Source of the DNA: Burkholderiaceae bacterium
GTDB lineage: Bacteria; Pseudomonadota; Gammaproteobacteria; Burkholderiales; Burkholderiaceae
DNA: 8,933 nucleotides
Assembly: GCA_947371415.1 (NCBI GenBank)
Contig: CANBPJ010000070.1
Span: 1-8,933 of the forward strand
Direction: 5' to 3'
Shown here: in pieces, positions 1-5,576 of the stretch
How the letters are laid out: the number at the start of each line of letters is the position of its first letter
Numbering within the stretch: position 1 is the first letter of the stretch
Translations under genes and position numbers: made by a program
The notes under the pieces: model-generated
The model's input: the letters and a program-made list of their open reading frames with translations, nothing else
What the model was told of the DNA's origin: nothing
The model's database searches: none

Positions 1-251
1 TGGCCTTTAGCCATGTAAGCCACTGCTAAATTAAATGAGGCAGCCTCTGATTTGCCATCAATTTTTACCGCCTTCAGTAGGTGAGCAATCGCCTTTTCCG
101 GTTCATCGGTCTCTGCATACATCAAACCCAGCAGTAATAATGCGTCAAAATTTCTTGGATCTATTTTGAGCAGGTATTCATAAAGCCTCTTAGCATCACT
201 CCATTTTTTGTTCTGGTGAAATTCTAGGGCTTGATGTAATAAATTATTCAT
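1..251 (-). CDS. TPR-repeat protein, N-terminal fragment (runs off the left edge)
   Basis: The reverse strand from an ATG at 251 stays open to the window edge and gives about 83 residues. It begins MNNLLHQALEFHQNKKWSDA. The pattern is that of tandem tetratricopeptide repeats: residues about 2-35 (..ALEFHQNKKWSDAKRLYEYLLKIDP) and about 36-70 (..ALLLLGLMYAETDEPEKAIAHLLKAVKID), with the usual Trp/Leu, Gly-x-x-Tyr/Ala and Ala-x-x-Pro-type positions, and a third repeat starting at the edge. No signal peptide is visible, so the visible part looks cytoplasmic. TPRs bind other proteins; in related proteins they are often followed by a glycosyltransferase or other catalytic domain, which cannot be seen here. 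The ribosome-binding site is weak (TTAGAAA just before the ATG). The gene lies downstream of the porin on the same strand, but a strong terminator stands between them, so it probably has its own promoter. Confidence 0.75.
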   Translation of the reverse strand, partial: MNNLLHQALEFHQNKKWSDAKRLYEYLLKIDPRNFDALLLLGLMYAETDEPEKAIAHLLKAVKIDGKSEAASFNLAVAYMAKG

Positions 252-280
252 TTTCTAACTGTGTAAATTAAATCTGCACA

Positions 281-314
281 ATAAAAAACCCCGCTGTTTT
301 TGACAGCGGGGTTT
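281..314 (-). terminator. Rho-independent terminator of the porin gene
   Basis: A perfect 11-bp inverted repeat, AAACCCCGCTG (286-296) and CAGCGGGGTTT (304-314), encloses a 7-base loop. Read on the minus strand, the GC-rich hairpin is followed by a T-rich run (TTTTTTAT, from 288 down to 281). It lies 50 bases past the porin stop codon, as expected for the terminator of a highly expressed monocistronic gene. Read on the plus strand the hairpin has only three trailing T's, so it is mainly a minus-strand terminator. Confidence 0.93.
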
Positions 315-363
315 AACTTCCTTACACAAATACTAATTCAAACTAGCCTAAGCTAGCGTTAAA

Positions 364-1542
364 TTAGAAAGTGTGACGTACGCCCATTGCGTAGTTGTTT
401 TGGCTAAATGCACCAGCAGTTGTGCTTGAAGTTTGGGTTGAACCAAAAATCGCGTACAAGTTAGTGCGCTTGCTCAAGTAGTAGTTAGAACCAACTTGGT
501 AGCCAGTGAAATCAGCTGTTGGAGCTGAAGTACCGTAAGCTCTGAAGCGACCGTTACCCAAACTTGCCCATGCTTCAACTGTTGGTGTAATGAAGCTACG
601 TACACCAAGCTGTTGAGCTGAACGGCTCAAGTAGTTGTTTGAAGATTGAACAGCAGTTGCCTTGCGGTTTACGTACTGAGCGTATGCCTTCAAGATACCG
701 AAATCATATGTTGCAGCAGCATAAGTTTGGTTGTCTTGAGTGTTAACACCACCAGTTGTAGTAGTCCAAGCTGCGTCAGCTGGGTTGTAAGGGTTTGCGC
801 CAGTTGAAGAACCGTATGGCTGAACGCTCTTCAAAGCTTGGTAGTTAGCTGTTACCAATAACTTGTTCCATGCGTAATCAGCACCTACACCCCAACCGTT
901 AAAGTTGGATGTACCACCAGAAGCTGTACCGTTTGCAATGTTGTATGCAGCTGTCTGTGAAGTATTGTCATTGTTCAAAGCATAAGTTGCTTTAACAGTT
1001 AAACCAGCCATTGTTGGGCTTACATACTTCAAAGTCTGTGATGTACGTACTGTGTATGCATCTGTGTGACCAGAGTTTGCATTTGAAGCAGATGTCAAGT
1101 TGCTTGAAGTTGCGTAAATAACGTTACCAGCGATGTTATTTTGTTGACCTGGGTCAGTTGCGCCTACAGCGTCATGAATGATTGTGTTCTGGATACCGAT
1201 AGCAGCTGAACCAAGTTTGTTGTCTTTTAAACCAACAAATGCTTGACGTGTGCCACCCAATACTGCAGTTGTATCGCCAGCTAAAGTTACTTCAACTGTA
1301 AAGAAAGCAGACTTGCCAGCACCTAAATCTTCAACGCCTTTGAAACCCAAACGGCTAGTTTGCTCAGCACCGCTGATAGCAAAACCACTTGCGTTTGTGC
1401 CAGTTACTGTTGATGTTTGTGTACGTTGATTTCCACCAACATAACCAGCATCCAAGATACCGTATACGGTTACTGATGACTGAGCTTGAGCTGCACCAGC
1501 AAATGCTGTTACTGCAGCGATTGCGAATAGCGATTTTTTCAT
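364..1542 (-). CDS. Gram-negative outer-membrane porin (Burkholderiales general porin family)
   Basis: This 392-residue protein should form a 16-stranded beta-barrel trimer in the outer membrane that lets small hydrophilic solutes diffuse in. A classical signal peptide occupies residues 1-20 (MKK, hydrophobic core, then AQA), with cleavage before QSSVTVYG. The mature start (SVTVYGILDAG), the early strand SRLGFKGVEDLGAGKSAFF and RQAFVGLKDNKLGS are hallmarks of the family. The C-terminus (YAMGVRHTF) ends in the phenylalanine needed for BAM-dependent insertion. Where many relatives have a Gly-Arg-Gln strand, this one reads IGIQNT, so a usual pore-lining arginine may be missing. The loops are rich in Ser, Thr, Asn and Ala. 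The ATG at 1542 is chosen because GGAGA (1551-1555) lies 8 bases upstream; an in-frame ATG at 1557 would overlap that site and put MEIYR before the signal peptide. The gene stands alone, with its own terminator. Which solutes it passes cannot be read from the sequence. Confidence 0.95.
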   Translation of the reverse strand: MKKSLFAIAAVTAFAGAAQAQSSVTVYGILDAGYVGGNQRTQTSTVTGTNASGFAISGAEQTSRLGFKGVEDLGAGKSAFFTVEVTLAGDTTAVLGGTRQAFVGLKDNKLGSAAIGIQNTIIHDAVGATDPGQQNNIAGNVIYATSSNLTSASNANSGHTDAYTVRTSQTLKYVSPTMAGLTVKATYALNNDNTSQTAAYNIANGTASGGTSNFNGWGVGADYAWNKLLVTANYQALKSVQPYGSSTGANPYNPADAAWTTTTGGVNTQDNQTYAAATYDFGILKAYAQYVNRKATAVQSSNNYLSRSAQQLGVRSFITPTVEAWASLGNGRFRAYGTSAPTADFTGYQVGSNYYLSKRTNLYAIFGSTQTSSTTAGAFSQNNYAMGVRHTF

Positions 1543-1550
1543 TCTGTAAA

Positions 1551-1555
1551 TCTCC
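1551..1555 (-). promoter_or_regulatory. Shine-Dalgarno site deciding the porin start
   Basis: GGAGA on the minus strand ends 8 bases before the ATG at 1542, which fits a good ribosome-binding site. It overlaps the alternative in-frame ATG at 1557, so it excludes that longer start. The shorter protein also begins directly with a well-formed signal peptide. Confidence 0.8.
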
Positions 1556-1630
1556 ATAAATTGAAAGTAATGCCCGAATAAAACTGGGACCTACGAATTT
1601 TGCTTGTTTTGCCCCGCTAGACTGGGGGTA

Positions 1631-1661
1631 AGGGTATTTAGGAGTTGTTTTTGCTTGTCAA
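1631..1661 (-). promoter_or_regulatory. Probable sigma70-type promoter of the porin gene
   Basis: On the minus strand a perfect -35 box, TTGACA, lies at 1661-1656. The -10 box is unclear: TAAATA (1640-1635) follows after 15 bases and TACCCT (1636-1631) after 19 bases. Either would give a leader of roughly 80-90 bases before the porin ATG. Position and orientation are right for a strong monocistronic porin gene, but the weak -10 leaves the exact start open. Confidence 0.45.
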
Positions 1662-1750
1662 AAGGCAGTTTTTTGGCTTTCTTCGTTGTATCAGGGCAAC
1701 AAGGGCTTTGTTTTCTGTCTTTTTAAGGCCTTGAATGCCAAAATTGTCAT

Positions 1751-3223
1751 ATGGCGAGCCGTGAATTCTTAAAAATCCTGCAATCTGCCCGACTGGGTGA
1801 TGTATCCGCACAACAAAATTTGGCATCTGCTTATTTGACTGGGGCATTTAAAACCCCTATCCAACCTGCTAATGCCCTGATTTGGCTGGAGAAATCCTAT
1901 TTATCGATTCAGAATCAAATAGTTAGCCAATTAAGCCCTAGTGGTACTGAATCGCCTGAACAGGATCACGCTTACCCAGAAATTCTGGGGATCCTGGCCC
2001 AAATCTCAGCGGTACCGCTGGAGCAAACCTTTAATTCACCAGCATTTGCTTTTGGATGGGAATCATTCTGGAGTTTAGCCAAAGCAAATGTTGACCCAAG
2101 CTATGCAGCCCAATGGCAACTCGCAGAGTTATTGCTAGATCCCAAGAAAAAAGATTTGCATATTGAATTAACTGCCTGGCTTTTGAAGCATGAGAGCGCT
2201 GCCGACTTTGCATCTCTTCAAAAGACTGCTAAAGAATTTTTACTCAGTCTTGCTGAGGCTGAGACACCATTCACCAACTCCGCAAAAGAACTACTGATTA
2301 AGTTGCAACCCAAAGACGAAGCACTCTCCTCTCTTTGGAATGCCTGGATCGCAGAAAAAAATGAGGTAGCACTAATGCAGGCCGCAGAACTTGGGCTGAC
2401 GATTGCCAAGCTCACACTGGGTTTACGGCTAGCGCAATTTAATGAAACAGAGTCTGCTGGGCAAAATTTGGGGGAGCCTGCAGGCAGATCTAATGCCTCC
2501 CTTAAGAAGGCCGCCTACTGGTTAGAGCTGGCAGCTAAAGATGGGGATCGTGATGCCTGGTTTGCGTTGGGTGAGATCTACCGCCGCCCTCAGTTCTCTG
2601 GATACAACGCTGCTGAAAGCGATCGTTGTTTTGATCGCGCCGCTGACTTGGGTCATGCGCAAGCTCAATATAGGCGAGGTGCAAACTTATGGCGTAAGCG
2701 CGAGAAGGTAGAAGAGAAGGTTCGCGGACTACAGGCCTCCTATTGGGTTTGGCAAGCACATCAACAAGGTGTACCGGAAGCAAAAGAGTTGCTTGGGAAA
2801 ATTTTAGAGAATGTGTCTAATCCCAAAACGAATGATTGGTATGAATTAGCCACCTTTGCAGAGGAGGCATTAAATCATCACGCAGAACATAAGTTAGATC
2901 TTGATTGGATCTGGCTATGTCACCGACTCATCATTGCCAATCAATTTAATTTAAGCAAGGCAGAATTGCTGTTGTGTGATGTCGGACAGTTGCAACATGA
3001 GCATTGTGTTGTTGTGGATATTCGGCATGAGTTACCAAAAATTTTGCCAAGACTGATTCAGATTGACACCACTCAACAGCGTCGCTCCCTCTTGGCGGCC
3101 GGTAAAGCCTTTGTAGCAAATGAATCAGATCAAGAGGGTAATTTGCGTCAAAGACGCTATCGCTTTGACCGTGTCACGGAGTGGCTCAAAACCACCTTCT
3201 CAAAAGATCAAGCGCTAGCTTAA
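1751..3223 (+). CDS. Sel1/TPR-like repeat protein of unknown function
   Basis: This 490-residue protein has no signal peptide or membrane segment and should be cytoplasmic. Sel1-like alpha-helical repeats are visible at about residues 5-50 (ARLGDVSAQQNLASAYLTGAF..ALIWLEKSY), 206-262 (AAELGLTIAKLTLGLRL..AAYWLELAA), 263-299 (DGDRDAWFALGEIYRRPQ..RCFDRAADL) and 300-350 (GHAQAQYRRGANLW..YWVWQAHQQGVPEAKELLG). Residues about 60-200 are a helical stretch in which I see no clear repeat. The last 100 or so residues (about 385-480: WLCHRLIIANQFNLSKAELLLCDVGQ, then HEHCVVVDIRHELPKILPRL and a basic RQRRYRF segment) do not look like Sel1 repeats and may be a separate domain. Sel1 repeats usually scaffold protein-protein contacts, so an adaptor role is plausible, but no function can be assigned. 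The ATG at 1751 is the first start after an in-frame stop at 1724. It has no ribosome-binding site at the right distance. The gene is divergent from the porin and convergent with tatC. Confidence 0.85.
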   Translation: MASREFLKILQSARLGDVSAQQNLASAYLTGAFKTPIQPANALIWLEKSYLSIQNQIVSQLSPSGTESPEQDHAYPEILGILAQISAVPLEQTFNSPAFAFGWESFWSLAKANVDPSYAAQWQLAELLLDPKKKDLHIELTAWLLKHESAADFASLQKTAKEFLLSLAEAETPFTNSAKELLIKLQPKDEALSSLWNAWIAEKNEVALMQAAELGLTIAKLTLGLRLAQFNETESAGQNLGEPAGRSNASLKKAAYWLELAAKDGDRDAWFALGEIYRRPQFSGYNAAESDRCFDRAADLGHAQAQYRRGANLWRKREKVEEKVRGLQASYWVWQAHQQGVPEAKELLGKILENVSNPKTNDWYELATFAEEALNHHAEHKLDLDWIWLCHRLIIANQFNLSKAELLLCDVGQLQHEHCVVVDIRHELPKILPRLIQIDTTQQRRSLLAAGKAFVANESDQEGNLRQRRYRFDRVTEWLKTTFSKDQALA

Positions 3224-3999
3224 GTATTTGATTCCGGAGTTGTGTCGCTGTCCGCTGGTTTTGGGACATAGAAGCGAGCAACCAGGAGGCCCAACTCGTA
3301 GAGCAAGCTCATTGGGACAGCCAAGAGTAACTGGGATAAAACATCCGGCGGCGTTACAACCGCGGAAATCACAAAAGCGCCAACGATCACATACGGACGA
3401 ATCTCTTTCAGCTTAGCCAAGGGAACCAAGCCCATACGCACCAGAACCACGACAACAACCGGTACCTCAAAGGTAATACCAAAGGCTAAGAAGGTTGTCA
3501 TTGCAAAGCTAAGGTAGTTGTCGATGTCCGTAGACATCTCCGCGCCCAATGGCGCGTTGTAACTTGCCATAAAACCAAACACCGTAGGAAATACCAGGAA
3601 ATAGGCAAATGCCATGCCAAAAATAAATAGGCTGTAGCTACTCACCACCAAAGGCACTATTAACTTACGCTCGTGTTGGTATAAGCCAGGGGCAATGAAA
3701 GCCCACAACTGATACATCACCACCGGCAAAGCAATTAAGAATGCCACCAACATCGTGACCTTCATGGGGACAAAGAAAGAGCCTGTGACATCTGTCACGA
3801 TCATCTTGCCGCCAGCAGGTAGCGCCTTAAGCAATGGTTGCGCAAATAAATGAAAAATATCAGGCGCCCAGTACACCAGGCAAACAAACACCACAATGAT
3901 GGCTAAGACCGATTTAATAATGCGATCACGCAACTCATATAAATGAGATAGAAAAGATTCTTGTAAGCCTGAATCTTCTGTTGAATTATTTTGCGTCAT
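3220..3999 (-). CDS. tatC: Sec-independent (twin-arginine) translocase subunit TatC
   Basis: TatC is the polytopic inner-membrane core of the Tat system. With TatB it recognises twin-arginine signal peptides of folded proteins. At 259 residues it matches the usual length (E. coli about 258). The N-terminal cytoplasmic signature SFLSHLYELRDRI is at residues 15-27. Six membrane segments are visible at about 28-45, 74-97, 115-137, 163-187, 202-214 and 219-236. Residues known to matter in E. coli TatC are present: Pro in AQPLLKALP (P55), Phe and Glu of WAFIAP..QHER (F101, E110), and Glu of TFEVPV (E178). RPYVIVGAF..TPPD is also typical. The gene starts 17 bases after tatB. I see no Shine-Dalgarno site before its ATG, so translation may be coupled to tatB. 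Its stop overlaps the stop of the convergent Sel1-like gene. Confidence 0.98.
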   Translation of the reverse strand: MTQNNSTEDSGLQESFLSHLYELRDRIIKSVLAIIVVFVCLVYWAPDIFHLFAQPLLKALPAGGKMIVTDVTGSFFVPMKVTMLVAFLIALPVVMYQLWAFIAPGLYQHERKLIVPLVVSSYSLFIFGMAFAYFLVFPTVFGFMASYNAPLGAEMSTDIDNYLSFAMTTFLAFGITFEVPVVVVVLVRMGLVPLAKLKEIRPYVIVGAFVISAVVTPPDVLSQLLLAVPMSLLYELGLLVARFYVPKPADSDTTPESNT

Positions 4000-4016
4000 C
4001 TAAATATTATGTTGAG

Positions 4017-4493
4017 TTACTTATTGGCGCTATGGTGGAAGCGCTTCATACGCGCGGCACCGGATTGAACTCGGGTGCGCATTCCAGTGGAGCGCTTAAA
4101 CCAAACCGGCCTAGCAGCGCGTCTTACGCCCCAGCTCTTGCGGCCTTGGCGCATCGATTTACGCAATACTTCTTTTTCATCCAGAGCGGGTCTTGTGAAA
4201 TTATTTTCAAAGATGTCCGCTTGGTCACTTAGATTTGCGCTGGCCTCTTGCACGGTTGACTGAAGACTGCTTTCCACATCCTTCAGAACAGCGGCGCTTT
4301 CTTCGCGGAGCTTCTTGAACTCCTCGACTTCCATCTGGCGACTGACTTCAGATTTCACATCCGCCATATAGCGTTGCGCACGGCCGAATAAATTACCTGC
4401 CATGCGAGCAACTTTTGGAAGACGTTCAGGACCAACCACCACCAATGCAACTACTGCAATGAGTGCAAGTTTTGAAACTCCAAGATCAATCAT
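4017..4493 (-). CDS. tatB: Sec-independent (twin-arginine) translocase subunit TatB
   Basis: TatB partners TatC in the Tat receptor complex. This 158-residue protein has a short N-terminal membrane helix (about residues 6-20) followed by the hinge GPERLP (21-26) and an amphipathic helix (about 27-45, VARMAGNLFGRAQRYM), all typical of TatB. MIDLGVSKL at the start distinguishes it from TatA. A charged, coiled-coil-prone stretch follows (about 45-98). The tail, residues 111-158, is very basic: 16 Lys/Arg and no Asp or Glu. As I recall, TatB of Burkholderia has a similar tail (..RTRVQSGAAR..), so this appears to be a lineage trait, not an error. tatB lies 28 bases after tatA and 17 before tatC. 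Its ATG has no recognisable ribosome-binding site. Confidence 0.97.
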   Translation of the reverse strand: MIDLGVSKLALIAVVALVVVGPERLPKVARMAGNLFGRAQRYMADVKSEVSRQMEVEEFKKLREESAAVLKDVESSLQSTVQEASANLSDQADIFENNFTRPALDEKEVLRKSMRQGRKSWGVRRAARPVWFKRSTGMRTRVQSGAARMKRFHHSANK

Positions 4494-4521
4494 TGAAAGT
4501 GCGCATTATTTCAGTCAACAA

Positions 4522-4755
4522 TTACTTATTGATGTCTTTAGCCTGAACATCAACAGTTTTTTCTGCAGATGCTGATGTGCTTTGAATTTGATCATTAGGC
4601 TTATCTTGCGGCTCTTCAGAGGTTTTCATGCCATCCTTGAAACCCTTAACAGCACCACCTAAGTCAGTGCCGATATTACGCAATTTTTTGGTACCGAATA
4701 CCAACATCACGATCACCAAAACAATCAACCAATGCCAAATGCTAAATGAACCCAT
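4522..4755 (-). CDS. tatA: Sec-independent (twin-arginine) translocase subunit TatA
   Basis: TatA oligomerises in the inner membrane to form the transport path of the Tat system. The 77-residue protein has the family layout. MGSFSIWHW is followed by one membrane helix (about 6-20) and the hinge FGTKKL (20-25). An amphipathic helix comes next (about 26-43, IGTDLGGAVKGFKDGM), then a disordered, polar tail. The ATG at 4755 is chosen over an in-frame TTG at 4761: the strong Shine-Dalgarno GAGGAGA (4762-4768) is 6 bases from the ATG but directly abuts the TTG, leaving no spacing. SFSIWHW next to the membrane helix is what relatives show. The gene begins 16 bases after the HIT gene. Confidence 0.97.
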   Translation of the reverse strand: MGSFSIWHWLIVLVIVMLVFGTKKLRNIGTDLGGAVKGFKDGMKTSEEPQDKPNDQIQSTSASAEKTVDVQAKDINK

Positions 4756-4761
4756 TTTCAA

Positions 4762-4768
4762 TCTCCTC
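4762..4768 (-). promoter_or_regulatory. Strong Shine-Dalgarno site of tatA
   Basis: GAGGAGA on the minus strand lies 6 bases before the ATG at 4755. It is the best ribosome-binding site in the minus-strand gene run, and it fixes the tatA start at the ATG rather than at the TTG at 4761. Confidence 0.8.
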
Positions 4769-4771
4769 GGA

Positions 4772-5128
4772 CTATTTTTTCCAGGGGCGCGGACCGCCCA
4801 TCACATGCAAGTGCAAGTGATAAACCTCTTGCCCACCATCTGCACCATTGTTCACTACCAATCTAAAACCGCCATCCGTTCCAGGACGGCAACCCTGCTC
4901 CTTGGCAAGACGCGGTGCTAATTCCATCATTCTACCTAGCAATGGCGCATCGACCGCTTCCACAGAGTCCAACATGGGGATATGTTTCTTAGGGATCATG
5001 AGGAAATGGATTGGCGCAGCTGGGTTGATATCTTTAAAAGCATAGATTTCTTCATCCTCATACACCTTCTGGGATGGGATAGCCCCTTGAGAAATCTTAC
5101 AAAATAGGCAATTTGGATCGTGAGACAT
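4772..5128 (-). CDS. HIT-family (HinT-like) nucleotide-binding hydrolase
   Basis: This 118-residue protein matches the HinT branch of the histidine-triad superfamily, which hydrolyses purine nucleoside phosphoramidates and adenylated compounds in the cytoplasm. The triad HLHLHVM is at residues 104-110; by family knowledge the middle histidine (H106) is the nucleophile. CLFCKI (7-12) supplies the zinc-type cysteine pair, IPKKHIP (45-51) is typical, and the C-terminal GGPRPW closes the active site. Length is normal. The ATG at 5128 is preferred over the adjacent in-frame TTG at 5131 because AAGGAG (5135-5140) is 6 bases upstream of it. Only three bases separate it from the hisE stop. A HIT gene between hisE and tatA is the usual arrangement in Burkholderiales. 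Its physiological substrate there is unknown, and it could relate to nucleotide by-products of histidine synthesis or simply be a passenger. Confidence 0.95.
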   Translation of the reverse strand: MSHDPNCLFCKISQGAIPSQKVYEDEEIYAFKDINPAAPIHFLMIPKKHIPMLDSVEAVDAPLLGRMMELAPRLAKEQGCRPGTDGGFRLVVNNGADGGQEVYHLHLHVMGGPRPWKK

Positions 5129-5131
5129 CAA

Positions 5132-5533
5132 TTACTCCTTGCTGGTCGCTTTTCTAGCAGCTTTTTCTTCGATACCTGAGGTGCCTAGACGGCGCTCAAG
5201 CTCGGCAAGCACGTCTTCGGGACGCAATCCAAACTGAGATAGGGCAATCAGGCAGTGAAACCAGAGGTCAGCCATCTCACCCACCAAGAGCTTTTGCTGC
5301 TCAGGGGCTAAATTAGCGTTGCGGGCATCTTTAGCAGCCATGACCGCCTCGGTAGCCTCCTCACCAATCTTTTTTAAGATCCCATCATCGCCCTTAGAAA
5401 AAAGCAAAGCGGTATAGGAAGTCTTCGGATCAGCCTGTCCGGCTTTAAATGCATCACGTCGCTGATCCACGACATCAGCCAAATGGGCTAAAGCAGAGTC
5501 TAAATTAGTAGGGTTTTGCGCTGGGCTAGTCAT
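5132..5533 (-). CDS. hisE: Phosphoribosyl-ATP pyrophosphatase HisE
   Basis: HisE performs the second step of histidine biosynthesis, removing pyrophosphate from phosphoribosyl-ATP to give phosphoribosyl-AMP. The 133-residue protein has the all-alpha MazG-like fold signatures: KKIGEEATEAVMAAKD (54-69), with acidic residues E58, E59 and E62, and EMADLWFHCLIAL (86-98), with E86 and D89, which together bind Mg2+. It ends in a GTSGIEEKAARK-type tail seen in relatives. It is a separate gene here, unlike the fused HisIE of enteric bacteria. The ATG at 5533 is the only start after an in-frame stop 9 bases upstream, but it lacks a clear Shine-Dalgarno site. The last two codons (AAG GAG) form the ribosome-binding site of the following HIT gene, so the two are probably translationally coupled. 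Confidence 0.97.
   Translation of the reverse strand: MTSPAQNPTNLDSALAHLADVVDQRRDAFKAGQADPKTSYTALLFSKGDDGILKKIGEEATEAVMAAKDARNANLAPEQQKLLVGEMADLWFHCLIALSQFGLRPEDVLAELERRLGTSGIEEKAARKATSKE
5135..5140 (-). promoter_or_regulatory. Shine-Dalgarno site of the HIT gene, inside the end of hisE
   Basis: AAGGAG on the minus strand is both the last two sense codons of hisE (Lys-Glu) and a consensus ribosome-binding site 6 bases before the HIT ATG at 5128. It decides the HIT start and suggests that ribosomes finishing hisE re-initiate there. Confidence 0.8.
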
Positions 5534-5576
5534 AAAGCGATTTTATGTCTTTTATTGCTAAGAAGACTAAGAAGGT

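Noticed and set aside
343..356. Small hairpin CTAGC-CTAA-GCTAG after the porin stop
   Set aside because: A 5-bp stem with no T-run is too weak to be a terminator; the real one is at 281-314.
1638..1847. Minus-strand frame of 69 codons spanning the porin/Sel1 intergenic region
   Set aside because: It overlaps the Sel1-like start and the porin promoter region, has no ribosome-binding site, and its product has no family resemblance.
3210..3221. AAGC-GCTA-GCTT pairing at the convergent gene ends as a bidirectional terminator
   Set aside because: The stem is 4 bp with no T-tract on either side, so it does not meet intrinsic terminator criteria.
349..3222. A 10-base sequence TAAGCTAGCG at 349-358 that recurs inverted at 3213-3222
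   Set aside because: Both copies lie near gene ends, but a 10-base match in about 9 kb on two strands can occur by chance, and nothing around the copies is shared.
3981..4232. Plus-strand frame of 83 codons antisense to tatB/tatC
   Set aside because: It is explained by the complementary strand of the basic TatB tail; there is no start signal or domain.
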